Source: JAOUEA01 sp963790335 (GTDB taxonomy: Bacteria; Actinomycetota; UBA4738; HRBIN12). From it: 64,000 nt of DNA. The translations under genes and the position numbers were made by a program. Shown piece after piece: positions 1 to 9,577 of this stretch; position 1 is the stretch's first letter, and each line of letters begins with the position of its first letter. Location: the NCBI GenBank assembly GCA_963790335.1, contig CAWBOB010000008.1:558001-622000 (forward strand), written 5' to 3'. Below the pieces are notes generated by a model that saw nothing but the letters and a program-made list of their open reading frames with translations, ran no database searches and was not told where the DNA came from.

Positions 1-534
1 CGGGGGTTCGAGCGCCTCCATCCCGACGTGGTCGTCATGGACGTCCGCATGCCGACGATGGACGGCATCGAGGCAACCCGGCGCATCACCGAGCTCGATC
101 CTGGTGCGAAGATCCTCATGCTCACCACGTTCGATCTGGACGAGTACGTCTACGAGGCCCTGCGAGCGGGAGCGAGTGGGTTCCTCCTGAAGGATCGCCC
201 TCCCGAGGAGCTCATCGAGGCGGTTCGTGTGATCGCGGGCGGTGACGCGCTGCTCGCGCCCACCGTGACGCGTCGTCTCATCGAAGCGTTCGCCAGCCGG
301 CCGGAGGCGGTCGTGCCGCCCGCGGCCTTGGACGAGCTCACGGACCGCGAGCGTCAAGTGCTGGTGCTCATGGCGCGCGGACGCTCCAACGCCGAGATCG
401 CGCACGAGCTGTTCGTGGCGGAAACCACCGTGAAGACCCACGTCGGGCGCGTGCTGCACAAGTTGGGTTTGCGGGACCGGGCGCAGGCGGTGGTGCTCGC
501 CTACGAATCGGGCCTGGTGCAGCCGGGAGCCTGA
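1..534 (+). CDS. NarL/FixJ-family response regulator (5' truncated)
   Basis: DNA-binding response regulator whose start lies before the window; the frame is open from base 1. The visible part holds the end of the receiver domain, with the phospho-acceptor Asp in VMDVRMP at visible residue 14 and the conserved Lys in LLKDRP. A LuxR-type helix-turn-helix follows (LTDRERQVL through VKTHVGRVLHKLG). It would be activated by a histidine kinase, probably encoded just upstream and outside the window. The ABC transporter that follows on the same strand is a likely target, because regulators of this type often sit beside drug or bacteriocin exporters; that link is inference. Family assignment is secure. 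Confidence 0.93.
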   Translation, partial: RGFERLHPDVVVMDVRMPTMDGIEATRRITELDPGAKILMLTTFDLDEYVYEALRAGASGFLLKDRPPEELIEAVRVIAGGDALLAPTVTRRLIEAFASRPEAVVPPAALDELTDRERQVLVLMARGRSNAEIAHELFVAETTVKTHVGRVLHKLGLRDRAQAVVLAYESGLVQPGA

Positions 535-663
535 CCGCCGCCTTCCGATCGGTTCCGAGTCCTCCCCGAGGATGACCGAAGAACGGTACCTGCGGACGAC
601 GGCGCCGCCACCGTGCCTCCCTAGCGTGGTCATCGATCGATGACGACGAGAAGGAGGAAGACC

Positions 664-1577
<914 letters not shown>

Positions 1578-1581
<4 letters not shown>

Positions 1582-2321
1582 AGGCGCAGATGAGGTCCGA
1601 GTTCAGGAAGCTCTGGACCACCCGGAGCGCGTGGGGTCTGTTGGCCGGGCTGCTGGCGCTCACCGGACTCGCGACGTGGGGCATCCTCGCGGGCATCGAG
1701 ACCGGAAGCGTGGTCGCCTTGACCAGCCTACCGGTGTTCATGGAGCTGATGGTGATCGTGCCGGTGTTCGTTGTCGTGCTCGGCATCCGCTCCTACACCG
1801 ACGAGGGTCGGCACGGCTCGATCGTTCCCACGCTGCTGGCGACCCCCGATCGGCGCCGCGTGATCTTCGCGAAGCTTGCGGTGATCGGCGGGGCCGCTGC
1901 AGGCTTCGCACTGGCCGCGACGGTCCTCGCAGCGGGCATCTCGGCGGCGTGGTTCGCTGCCGCGGGCTCCATCACCCTCACCGTCGACGCGGCAGCCCTC
2001 GCCATCCTCGCAGCGAAGGCGGTCGCCATCGGACTGGCATGGGCTGCGGTCGGTCTCGGTGTGGGACTCGTGGTCTCGCATCAGGTTGCGGCGATCGTCG
2101 GGGCCATGATGTGGCTCTTGGTGGGGGAGGGTCTGGTCGGGATCGTCGCGCCGAACATCGCGAGATACCTGCCGGGCCAGGCAACGAGCGCGCTGCTGGA
2201 GATGTCGGCCGGCGATGCGGTGCTCGTTGCGCCGATGATCGGAGGAGGCCTGCTCGCCCTGTGGGCCACCTTCTCGCTCGCAGCGGGGACAAGGGCGCTG
2301 GTCAAGCGCGACATCGCGTGA
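1578..2321 (+). CDS. ABC-2 type transporter permease
   Basis: Membrane subunit partnering the preceding ATPase; 247 residues with about six hydrophobic segments. The N-terminus (EFRKLWTTRSAWG) is the typical cytoplasmic lead of ABC-2 permeases, and a TPDRRRVIFAK segment matches the family's cytoplasmic loop after the second helix. It overlaps the ATPase gene by four bases. Its end converges with the secreted hydrolase on the other strand, and a strong hairpin lies between them. The export substrate is unknown. Family assignment is secure and function general. Confidence 0.88.
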
Positions 2322-2345
2322 CAACGGCCGCGGGCGGCCGGAGGT

Positions 2346-2379
2346 GACAGCGTGGGCCCGGGTGCGGGCTCACGCTGTC
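2346..2379. terminator. Hairpin terminator between convergent genes
   Basis: A 14-base stem with one G-U pair (GACAGCGTG at its outer end) and a 6-base loop lies between the ends of two convergent genes. No T-run follows on either side, so it is a GC-rich, possibly bidirectional terminator. Confidence 0.7.
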
Positions 2380-2419
2380 GGTTCCGTCCGTGAGCCTTGG
2401 GATCCGGTCTCGGAGATGC

Positions 2420-3997
2420 TCAGGGCCGCACGATGCGGAAGATCTCGCTCGTCGCCACGCACCGGTAATCGTCGTCGATGCAGAGCGAGACCGCGTACCG
2501 CCCGGCGCGCAGGGGCCAGATGCCCTCGGATCCTCTCGTGAAGCGTGCGGCGCCCGAGATGCGGGCGTCGACGTACCGCCACTGCCGCAACGGGCAGACA
2601 CTAGGATCGAAGCAGTTGCGGTTCAGGCTGAGCCAGTCGTACCGGTTGCCCGGCCCGCCGGTCCACGACACCCGGATCGGCTCCCCACGCTCGTATCGGC
2701 GGGCCGACGTCGTGATCGTCGCCGGTGCTCTGCGCTCGACCAGCGCCACGCTCGACGTCGCCACCACGCTCGGCCCGTCGACGAGGGCCACCGTGTACTC
2801 GCCGGCATCGAGGCCGTCGGTGTCGATGGGCACCGTGTCGTCCACCGCGCCGTCGTCGACCGCGGCCGACGACGCGGGTGCATCGACGGCCGGGTCGTCG
2901 CCCGACCGCCAGAGTCCGATGGTGCGGCCGACCGCGGCTGGATGGTGGAACGCGGCGTCGACCGGCCGCCCGATGAACACGCGCTCGTCGAGGGGAGCGG
3001 CCCACGGATCGGGTGTCACCGGGGTGACATCGACCGTCGACACCACGGCGCGGTGGTCGGTCGGCCATGGACGGCTGCCGATATCGGTGTACGGACCGCC
3101 CTCGCCGACGACCTCGCTCGCGACGATGCCGATCGGGCCGGCCGTGTACACGTAGTCGATGCGGTCCCACGTGTCCCACTTGCCGCATGCCGGGAAGAGG
3201 TCGACGCAGTAGGTGAACCCCGGGTCGGTGATCGGATCGGGATGGGCTTCCCGGTACGTGTCGGAGAATCCTGCCGCCTCCATCTCGACGGTAACCGGCC
3301 ACGCCACGACGTAGCGCTCGCCGGGCGGATCGAGCGTCTCGGGCTGCCAGCCGAGCGCGTCGACGGCCGCCTGGGTCCAATCGAGATGCGACGGGGTGTT
3401 GAGATCTCCGACGAAGAACGTGGGCACACCGGCCGCCACGGGGCCCGCCACCGCGTCGAGGTGCGGCTGCAGCCAGGCGAGCTTGCGCTGCTCGCGGGAG
3501 AGCACCTCCGCCTCGTCCTCCCCTTGCAACATCGCGTACATGCCGCTCGGCCACCACGGCGTGTGCGTCTGGGCGATCGCGGCGACCGAGCCGTTTCCCA
3601 GCAGCAGGTACGCCCATGCTCCTTCCGGGATGCGCCCACCGACAGGTCCCGACACGCGGCTGCCACCTGGGTGCACGATGGGGAAGCGGCTCACCAGGTG
3701 CAGGCGGGGGGAGGCGTACCACCCGAGCATGCGGGCGATCTTCCGGGTCTTGCCGAAGGCCTCCTGCAGGCCGACGACATCCGCGTCGGCCCTGACGATC
3801 GCCTCGACCACAGCATCGAGCGTGGAGTAGGACGCGCCGTATTGGATGTTGAACGACATCACCTTGATGCGGACCGCCGGCGCGCCCGCGATCGCGGACG
3901 TCGAAGGAAGGGTGAGCGCGAGCGTCACCGCGCTGAAGGCAAGGACCGAAGCGATCGATGAACGCCGCATCCGGCGCGACGCTAGTGAGTGCTGCAT
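2420..3997 (-). CDS. Secreted endonuclease/exonuclease/phosphatase (EEP) family protein
   Basis: Exported hydrolase of the EEP fold, which includes DNase I, sphingomyelinase and inositol phosphatases; 525 residues. A signal peptide covers about residues 11-38. EEP residues are visible: Asn in MSFNIQYG (N50), Glu in LQEAF (E79), Asp/Asn in VGDLNTPSH (198-200), DRIDYVY near 278-284 and TDHRA near 313. The C-terminal 200 residues look like Ig-type beta domains ending in a two-Cys segment. The ATG at 3997 is preceded by GGGAG at 5 bases; an ATG at 3970 is the alternative. It stands alone. The substrate cannot be told from the motifs. Confidence 0.85.
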   Translation of the reverse strand: MQHSLASRRMRRSSIASVLAFSAVTLALTLPSTSAIAGAPAVRIKVMSFNIQYGASYSTLDAVVEAIVRADADVVGLQEAFGKTRKIARMLGWYASPRLHLVSRFPIVHPGGSRVSGPVGGRIPEGAWAYLLLGNGSVAAIAQTHTPWWPSGMYAMLQGEDEAEVLSREQRKLAWLQPHLDAVAGPVAAGVPTFFVGDLNTPSHLDWTQAAVDALGWQPETLDPPGERYVVAWPVTVEMEAAGFSDTYREAHPDPITDPGFTYCVDLFPACGKWDTWDRIDYVYTAGPIGIVASEVVGEGGPYTDIGSRPWPTDHRAVVSTVDVTPVTPDPWAAPLDERVFIGRPVDAAFHHPAAVGRTIGLWRSGDDPAVDAPASSAAVDDGAVDDTVPIDTDGLDAGEYTVALVDGPSVVATSSVALVERRAPATITTSARRYERGEPIRVSWTGGPGNRYDWLSLNRNCFDPSVCPLRQWRYVDARISGAARFTRGSEGIWPLRAGRYAVSLCIDDDYRCVATSEIFRIVRP

Positions 3998-4161
3998 CGC
4001 TCCCGCAAGTCGATATGTACGACTATGGGTCACATCCCTTGACGCGAACGCTCCTGCGATCACTCGGGGTTGCGCCTTCCCGCGGCTGCGTGCAAGGCTC
4101 ACGGGCGATCATCCATCGGGCTTTGTCGGCCCGGTTCTCACGAGGGGAAGGAGCAGCAGGC

Positions 4162-4572
4162 ATGGACGAACACCCCAACGCCGCGTTGGTCCGCGACATG
4201 TTCGCCGCGATGGAGCGCGGCGACGTGCAGTGGCTGGAGGATCACACCGCCGACGACATCGTGTGGCACACCGGGGGGAACAGCAAGGCTGCCGGCGTGC
4301 GTCGCGGGAAGGACGAGGTGCGCGAGCTGATGGGCCAGGCGTCGTCGTCCGACACGATGAAGGCGCAGGTCCACGACATCATCGCCAACGACGACCACAC
4401 CGTGGTGCTCGGGACCGCCGTCGTCACCGCGCCGAGCGGCAAGAGCGCCGAATACAACTACGTGAACGTTTTCCACATCGTCGACGGCAAGGTCGCCGAG
4501 ACGTGGGGACTCGCCGAGAACGACGCCGTCACCGATCCGATCTGGGACGAATTCGCGTCGGGCGGAAGCTGA
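4162..4572 (+). CDS. SnoaL-like (NTF2 fold) protein
   Basis: A 136-residue cytoplasmic protein of the SnoaL/ketosteroid-isomerase-like fold. It opens with NAALVRDMFAAMERGD, the usual first helix, followed by DDIVWHTGG and the late strand pair with VFHIVDGKVAETW. Members act as small isomerases, hydrolases or ligand binders, so the reaction is not predictable. The start is fixed by GGGAAGGAG upstream of ATG 4162. It is monocistronic, divergent from the EEP gene and separated from the next operon by about 300 bases. Confidence 0.8.
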   Translation: MDEHPNAALVRDMFAAMERGDVQWLEDHTADDIVWHTGGNSKAAGVRRGKDEVRELMGQASSSDTMKAQVHDIIANDDHTVVLGTAVVTAPSGKSAEYNYVNVFHIVDGKVAETWGLAENDAVTDPIWDEFASGGS

Positions 4573-4880
4573 TCGATCACGCCTTCCTGAGGCGCCAACC
4601 GATCGCGAGCGGCAACCGAACGGGTCCGACGGCGAGTCGTGGCTCTCCCGCCCACTGCTCGTAGGCGACCTGCAGACCGGGTGGGTCAGGGTGGGAGATC
4701 CGGTGCTGCCTCGAACGGGCGGTCGGCCTCGCGTTCCGTTCGAATGGCCGATGGTCGTGAGGCGCTGCACATGTCACCGTGACCTTCGTCACGCCGGAGG
4801 CCGATCCTTCCTCGCGGTGCTTCAGCCGCGTTTCAGCCTGACGAGGGAAGATGGCCCCGAAGAGCGAAGGGTGATCGGGC
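4573..4880. other. Intergenic region of about 300 bp
   Basis: No gene that I can support. The minus strand from about 4720 to 4577 reads as a plausible protein tail (VAYEQWAGEPRLAVG, then LPLAIGWRLRKA and stop) without a credible start or upstream domain, so it may be a gene remnant. The right end holds the candidate regulator site and promoter region of the two-component operon. Confidence 0.4.
4821..4838 (+). promoter_or_regulatory. Direct repeat TTCAGCC x2, candidate OmpR-type operator
   Basis: TTCAGCC occurs at 4821-4827 and 4832-4838, 11 bases apart start to start, which is the spacing bound by OmpR/PhoB-type dimers. It lies 43 bases before the response regulator start, suggesting autoregulation. 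Confidence 0.5.
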
Positions 4881-5558
4881 ATGCGTGTGCTGGTCGTGGA
4901 GGACGAAGTCGCGCTCGCCGAGGGCATCCGTCGGGGGCTCGAGGCCGAGGGGTTCGCGACCGATGTCGCCCACGACGGCACCGACGGGCTCTCGATGGCG
5001 CTCGAGCACGACTACGACGCGATCGTGCTCGACATCATGTTGCCGGGCCTCAACGGCTACAAGGTCTGCGCCGCGATCAGGGAGTCCGAGGTCTGGACCC
5101 CGATCCTGATGCTCACGGCGAAGGACGGTGAGTACGACGAAGCCGAGGCGCTCGATACGGGCGCCGACGACTACGTCACGAAGCCGTTCTCGTACGTGGC
5201 GCTCGTGGCGAGGCTGCGTGCGCTCATGCGACGGGGCGCGACCGAGCGCCCCAACGTGCTCGAGGCGGGTGACCTGCGGTTCGATCCCGGGGCCCGACGG
5301 ACATGGCGCGGTGAGACCGAGGTGCGACTGACGTCCCGCGAGGCCTCACTCCTCGAGTACCTGATGCGTCGCGCCGGCGAGGTCGTGTCCAAGACCGAGA
5401 TCCTCGATCACGTGTGGGACGACCGGTTCGACGGCGACCTCAACATCGTCGAGGTCTACGTTCGGCATCTGCGGAACAAGCTCGACCGCCCGTTCGGACG
5501 CGAGTCGATCGAGACGGTCCGAGGGGCCGGGTACCGGCTGACCCCGGACGGGGGGTGA
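4881..5558 (+). CDS. OmpR-family response regulator
   Basis: Two-component DNA-binding regulator, 225 residues, the usual length. The receiver domain has the acidic pair VVEDE, phospho-acceptor D51 in VLDIMLPG, T79 and K101 in VTKPF. The winged helix follows, with LTSREASLLEYL and VEVYVRHLRNKLD. The ATG at 4881 begins the conserved MRVLVVEDE. The histidine kinase starts 2 bases after its stop. A TTCAGCC direct repeat upstream suggests autoregulation. The signal is unknown; the PepSY protein downstream suggests an envelope-related role. Confidence 0.95.
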   Translation: MRVLVVEDEVALAEGIRRGLEAEGFATDVAHDGTDGLSMALEHDYDAIVLDIMLPGLNGYKVCAAIRESEVWTPILMLTAKDGEYDEAEALDTGADDYVTKPFSYVALVARLRALMRRGATERPNVLEAGDLRFDPGARRTWRGETEVRLTSREASLLEYLMRRAGEVVSKTEILDHVWDDRFDGDLNIVEVYVRHLRNKLDRPFGRESIETVRGAGYRLTPDGG

Positions 5559-5560
5559 GC

Positions 5561-6904
5561 ATGGGCGACGGCCGCCGTCCTCTCCGGTCCGTGCGGGTTC
5601 GCACGACGCTCGCGGCAGCGACGGTCGTCGGCCTCGCGCTCGTCGTCGCCTCGTTCGCGCTGCTCGTGCTGCTGGGACGGGCGCTGACGGCCGACATCCA
5701 GGACAAGCTCGAAACCCGGGCGAGCGAGATCGCGATGGCGCTCGAAGCCGGAGACGAGGTGCCGCTCGAGGGCGATCCCGAGGACGAGTTCGTCCAGGTC
5801 GTCGATCAGGCCGGGCAGGTCGAAGACTCGAGCTCCAACGTGCAGGGCGACCCGGTCCTCGCGTCGCCCCAGCCCGGCGATGCCGAACGGCTCGAGTCGG
5901 TGCCGTTCGAGGACGGGCGATGGCTCGTGGTCGCCGAGAGCGCGGCATCGCCCCAGGCGCTGACCGTCATGGTCGGTCGGAACCTCGACGACATCGGCGA
6001 GGCGACCGGTGCGGCGGCTCCGTTGCTCACCGCGGGCGTGCCGCTCCTGGTGCTGGTTGTCGCGGCCGTGACGTGGTGGATCACCGGTCGCGCGCTCCAA
6101 CCCGTCGAGGCCATCCGTGCCGAGGTCGAGGCGATCTCGGCCGCCGGGCTCGACCGCCGCGTGCCTGAGCCCGACACCGGCGACGAGATCGCGAGGCTCG
6201 CCACGACCATGAACAGCATGCTCGCACGGCTCGAATCGTCGCAAGCGCGCCAGCGGAGGTTCGTCTCCGACGCCGCGCACGAGCTGCGCTCGCCGGTCGC
6301 TTCGATCCGTCAGCATGCGGAAGTGGCGCTGACGCATCCCGGCGACGCCCACGTCGCCGACCTCGCCCACGTCGTGCACGCCGAGAACCTCCGCGTCGAA
6401 CAACTCGTCGACGGCCTGTTGCTGCTGGCCCGTCTCGACGAGGGTGGGCACGACGGCGATGACCAGGTCGACCTCGACGATGTCGTGCTCGCGGAAGCTG
6501 CCCGCCTGCGATCGGCCACGTCACTGTCGGTCGACACGACCGGCGTGGGTGCGGGCCGCGTGCTCGGCAACGCGGGCGAGCTCCAACGGGTCGTGCGCAA
6601 CCTGGCCGAGAACGCAGCCCGCCATGCGGTTGATGGCATCGGACTCGGAGTGACCGACTCGGGCCAGCAGGTCGTGCTGACCGTCGATGACGATGGTCCC
6701 GGCATCGCGGCGGTCGATCGCGACCGTGTCTTCGACCGATTCGTGCGTCTCGACGACGCGAGGGCGCGCGACGGAGGAGGTGCGGGGCTCGGACTCGCGA
6801 TCGTGAGGGCGGTCGTCGAGGCACACGGGGGCGAGGTGTCGTTCGTCGAGGCCCCTCAAGGAGGCGCCCGGGTGCAGGCACGCTTCCCGACCGCACCGTC
6901 GTGA
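5561..6904 (+). CDS. Sensor histidine kinase, HAMP/HisKA type
   Basis: Membrane kinase partnering the OmpR regulator; 447 residues. TM1 spans about residues 17-39. A periplasmic sensor of about 110 residues with many acidic positions follows, then TM2 near 154-172 running into a HAMP domain. The phospho-acceptor is H239 in DAAHELRSP. The ATPase domain shows the N box NLAENAARHA, then DDDGPGIA and GAGLGLAIV. The ATG follows a G-rich site GGGGGGTGAGC. The kinase and regulator are clearly co-transcribed. A PepSY protein gene follows 88 bases later on the same strand. Confidence 0.95.
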   Translation: MGDGRRPLRSVRVRTTLAAATVVGLALVVASFALLVLLGRALTADIQDKLETRASEIAMALEAGDEVPLEGDPEDEFVQVVDQAGQVEDSSSNVQGDPVLASPQPGDAERLESVPFEDGRWLVVAESAASPQALTVMVGRNLDDIGEATGAAAPLLTAGVPLLVLVVAAVTWWITGRALQPVEAIRAEVEAISAAGLDRRVPEPDTGDEIARLATTMNSMLARLESSQARQRRFVSDAAHELRSPVASIRQHAEVALTHPGDAHVADLAHVVHAENLRVEQLVDGLLLLARLDEGGHDGDDQVDLDDVVLAEAARLRSATSLSVDTTGVGAGRVLGNAGELQRVVRNLAENAARHAVDGIGLGVTDSGQQVVLTVDDDGPGIAAVDRDRVFDRFVRLDDARARDGGGAGLGLAIVRAVVEAHGGEVSFVEAPQGGARVQARFPTAPS

Positions 6905-6992
6905 TCGTCGGTCCACCCCCGCGCCGATTCAGCGGAGGGTCAGGAACGACGGCTCATCATCCGCTCGACCCCCCCTTCGAGAGGTTCGCGCG

Positions 6993-7361
6993 ATGCGAAC
7001 GAAGACCAAGCTGCTCATCGTCGCCGGCACGGCTGCGGTGGTCGCGGGCGCGGCGGCGACGGTCAGCGGAGCCCTCGCCGGTGATGATTCCTCGCTCACC
7101 GGAACGGAGCTCGAGCGGGCGAGCCGGTCGGCACTCGAGCACACGGGCGGCCTGCGGGTCATCGAGAGCGAGGCCGGTGAAGGGGGCGCAGCGTACGAGG
7201 TCGCCGTGCTGCTCGATGATGGAAGCGTGGTCGAGGTGCAGCTCGATGCCAACTTCCAGGTAACCGACAGCGACATCGATGACGAAGGCTCGCCCGGATC
7301 GGGGGACGCCGGCGACCCCGACGGAACACCCGATGAGGGCGGGGCCGACGACCACGCCTAG
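6993..7361 (+). CDS. PepSY-domain-like exported protein
   Basis: A 122-residue protein with an N-terminal hydrophobic signal or anchor (LLIVAGTAAVVAGAA, about residues 7-25), then one PepSY-like unit: RASRSALEHTGG helix, then EVAVLLDDGSVVEVQLDANF strands. The tail is acidic and Gly/Asp-rich. PepSY proteins are small envelope proteins that bind or inhibit partners. Its position after a two-component pair suggests a modulator or target of that system, which is inference. GAGAGG lies 8 bases before the ATG. Confidence 0.75.
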   Translation: MRTKTKLLIVAGTAAVVAGAAATVSGALAGDDSSLTGTELERASRSALEHTGGLRVIESEAGEGGAAYEVAVLLDDGSVVEVQLDANFQVTDSDIDDEGSPGSGDAGDPDGTPDEGGADDHA

Positions 7362-7403
7362 TCGGCCTTCCCCTGCCCGACGTTGGCCCGATGCGGTCGC
7401 GGT

Positions 7404-7883
7404 TCAGGCGCGGCGCATCGCCGTTCGCAACTCGACCGGATCATCGCCGAGCAAGAACCGTGCCCCGACCCCGTTCCTGCTCGCCATGTCGTCGGGATTC
7501 GAGAGGCGGCACGTCGTGAGCGAGAGGCAGCCGCAGCCGATGCAGCTTGTGAGGTCGTCTCGGAGCCGTTCGAGCTCGCGGATGCGCTCGTCGAGTCGCC
7601 TGCGCCACGCGCGTGAGAGTTTCGCCCATTCCGCCTTCGTGGGTGCTCGATCTTCAGGCAACGTGCGGAGCGAGACGGCAACATCGCCGAGCGGAAGTCC
7701 TACGCGCTGGGCGGCCCTGATGAATGCCAGGCGCCGCAGGGTGTGGCGCGAGAACCGGCGATGGCCCGATGCCGTTCGTGTCGCGGTGATCAGCCCCTCA
7801 GCCTCGTAGTAGCGGATCGCGGAGGTGGCCAGGCCACTTCGGGAGGCAACATCCCCGATGGGAAGCAGATCATCTGGTCGCAT
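7404..7883 (-). CDS. soxR: SoxR-type MerR regulator with [2Fe-2S] cluster motif
   Basis: Redox-sensing MerR-family activator, 159 residues. The N-terminal winged helix (LPIGDVASRSGL, AIRYYEAEGL) is followed by a dimer helix and the SoxR cluster motif CIGCGCLSLTTC with C114, C117, C119 and C125. Oxidation of the cluster activates transcription in known SoxR proteins. The ATG at 7883 has GGGAGG upstream. It is divergent from the split transketolase, and the 63-bp gap contains a palindrome closely matching the known SoxR box. In actinobacteria SoxR often answers redox-active small molecules rather than superoxide itself. Confidence 0.94.
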   Translation of the reverse strand: MRPDDLLPIGDVASRSGLATSAIRYYEAEGLITATRTASGHRRFSRHTLRRLAFIRAAQRVGLPLGDVAVSLRTLPEDRAPTKAEWAKLSRAWRRRLDERIRELERLRDDLTSCIGCGCLSLTTCRLSNPDDMASRNGVGARFLLGDDPVELRTAMRRA

Positions 7884-7908
7884 GAACCATCCCTCCCGTC
7901 GGTGACCT

Positions 7909-7939
7909 TTGACTTCAAGTCCACTTGAAATTGTACGTT
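7909..7939 (+). promoter_or_regulatory. SoxR box and MerR-type promoter, leaderless start
   Basis: TTGACT at 7909-7914 and TACGTT at 7934-7939 are 19 bases apart, the long spacer of MerR-activated promoters. The spacer carries the perfect palindrome TTCAAGTCCACTTGAA (7914-7929), very like the E. coli soxS site. The -10 ends 7 bases before the ATG at 7947, so the transcript should be leaderless. Confidence 0.8.
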
Positions 7940-7946
7940 CGACCCG

Positions 7947-8633
7947 ATGGATACCACGACCGACCCGCTCTCGCACGTGCGCGCGCTGATGGTCAGGGCG
8001 ACCGGTGACGAGAAGCACGAGGAGAGCTCGACCAGCACGCTGGACGCTCTGTGGGTGTTGTACGACCGGGTCCTGCGCGTCGATCCCGCCGACCCCGCGG
8101 CCGACGATCGGGATCGATTCATCCTGAGCAAAGGCCATGGGCCGATGGCTCTGTACGCGATCCTCGCGGCGAAGGGGTTCTTCCCCGAGGCGTGGCTCGA
8201 CGACTTCATGGACCACGCAGGCAAGCTCGGCTCGCATCCCGATCGAACGCTCGTGCCGGGAGTCGAGGCGTCGACGGGGTCGCTCGGACACGGCCTGCCC
8301 ATGGCGGTCGGTGTCGCACTCGCGCTGCGAGCGAAAGGTCTGGACCGCCAGCGCGTCGTGGTGCTCTGCGGTGACGCGGAACTGAACGAGGGCTCGAATT
8401 GGGAAGCGATCGCCCTCGCGCCGCACGCAGCGCTCGTGAACCTCACCCTCGTGGTCCTCGACAACCACAGCTCGTCGTTCGAGACGCAGTCGTGGACCGC
8501 GCGCCTCGGTTCGTTCGGGTGGCACGTCCTGGAGGTCGATGGTCACGACCACGATGCGCTCGAGCAGGCGTTCACCGCGCCTCGCGACCGCCCCCTCGCC
8601 GTGATCGCCGACGTGCCTGCGGGGGAGTGGTGA
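7947..8633 (+). CDS. Transketolase N-terminal (thiamine-diphosphate) subunit
   Basis: First half of a split transketolase, 228 residues, carrying the cofactor-binding domain. SKGHGP (61-66) gives the catalytic-site His, and the metal/ThDP motif GDAELNEG (142-149) ends at the conserved LDNH. Known split transketolases need both halves to move two-carbon ketol units in the pentose phosphate pathway. The ATG is 7 bases after a SoxR-type -10 and lacks a Shine-Dalgarno site, so it is likely leaderless. The second subunit follows at once. Redox control by SoxR would link it to NADPH supply; that is inference. Confidence 0.92.
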   Translation: MDTTTDPLSHVRALMVRATGDEKHEESSTSTLDALWVLYDRVLRVDPADPAADDRDRFILSKGHGPMALYAILAAKGFFPEAWLDDFMDHAGKLGSHPDRTLVPGVEASTGSLGHGLPMAVGVALALRAKGLDRQRVVVLCGDAELNEGSNWEAIALAPHAALVNLTLVVLDNHSSSFETQSWTARLGSFGWHVLEVDGHDHDALEQAFTAPRDRPLAVIADVPAGEW

Positions 8634-8666
8634 CGATGACGATCCAGGGGCCACGCGGTTCGGTCG

Positions 8667-9560
8667 ATGCGCGAGGGGTTCGCATCCGCCGCGACCGAGC
8701 TGCTCATCGCCGATGCACGGGTGGCGATCGTGCTGGCGGAGATCAGCACGCAACTGTTCCGGGAAGCGCGTCGATACGATCCCTCTCGCGTCGTCAACGT
8801 GGGCATCGCGGAACAGGCGATGGTCGGCGTCGCGGCCGGGTTCGCGATGGAGGGGTTCCATCCCATCGCGCACTCCCTGTCCCCGTTCATGGCCGAGCGG
8901 CCGTTCGAGCAGCTGAAGCTCGATTTCGGCTATCAGGGACTCGGCGGTACCTTCGTCGGCGCCGGTGGCTCGTACGACTACGCGAGCGAGGGGGCAACCC
9001 ATCACGCGGCCGGAGACGTCGCGGCGATGCTCGCGATCCCCCGCATGCATGTGCTCGTGCCCGGCCACGGACGCGAAGTCGCGAGCCTCTTGCGCTCCAC
9101 GTACGCCGATGGCGCTCCCACCTACGTGCGAACGAGCCTCGCCACGAACGACGAGCCGTACGACGTCGCACCCGGCCGGATCGAGGTCGTGCACCGCGGC
9201 GCCGGAGCCGTCGTCGTCGCGTTCGGCCCGATGCTCGCTCGCACCCTGCGGGCGACGGCCGGTCTCGACGTCACGGTCGCCTACGCGACGAGCGTGGCGC
9301 CATTCGACGATCACGGTCTCGCCTCGATCGCGGGAGCGCATCCCCACATCGTCGCGGTCGAACCGTGGTACGAGGGCTCGACGGCGTCGGTCCTCACGCG
9401 CGCGCTCGGCCACGTGCCGGCGACCTACGGTTTCATCGGCGTGCCGCGACGGTTCGTCCACGAGTACGGCACCTGGCAGGAGATCGACGCCGATCTCGGA
9501 CTGGACGCGGCCGGCATCGCTGAGCGGATCGCCCGTATGGCGGAACAACTCCCGCCCTGA
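8667..9560 (+). CDS. Transketolase C-terminal subunit
   Basis: Second half, 297 residues, with the pyrimidine-binding domain (catalytic Glu E49 in VGIAEQ) and the C-terminal transketolase domain (VVVAFGPML onward). The ATG at 8667 begins the conserved MREGF but has no good ribosome site. A GGGGGAG site instead precedes ATG 8636, whose frame reads SVD and then loses the MREGF frame. A small indel near 8655-8666 would join them, so the true start may be 8636. It follows the N-terminal subunit directly and works with it as one enzyme. Confidence 0.88.
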   Translation: MREGFASAATELLIADARVAIVLAEISTQLFREARRYDPSRVVNVGIAEQAMVGVAAGFAMEGFHPIAHSLSPFMAERPFEQLKLDFGYQGLGGTFVGAGGSYDYASEGATHHAAGDVAAMLAIPRMHVLVPGHGREVASLLRSTYADGAPTYVRTSLATNDEPYDVAPGRIEVVHRGAGAVVVAFGPMLARTLRATAGLDVTVAYATSVAPFDDHGLASIAGAHPHIVAVEPWYEGSTASVLTRALGHVPATYGFIGVPRRFVHEYGTWQEIDADLGLDAAGIAERIARMAEQLPP

Positions 9561-9577
9561 CGGGGTTGAGCCCACAT

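Noticed and set aside
2390..3961. A 523-codon plus-strand frame opposite the EEP gene
   Set aside because: Composition is antisense-like and no domain is visible; the minus-strand gene has clear catalytic motifs.
7404..9575. A 723-codon open frame on the minus strand
   Set aside because: Only its last 159 codons (SoxR) are coding. The rest lies opposite the transketolase genes and has the Arg/Pro/Gly-rich composition of GC-rich antisense frames.
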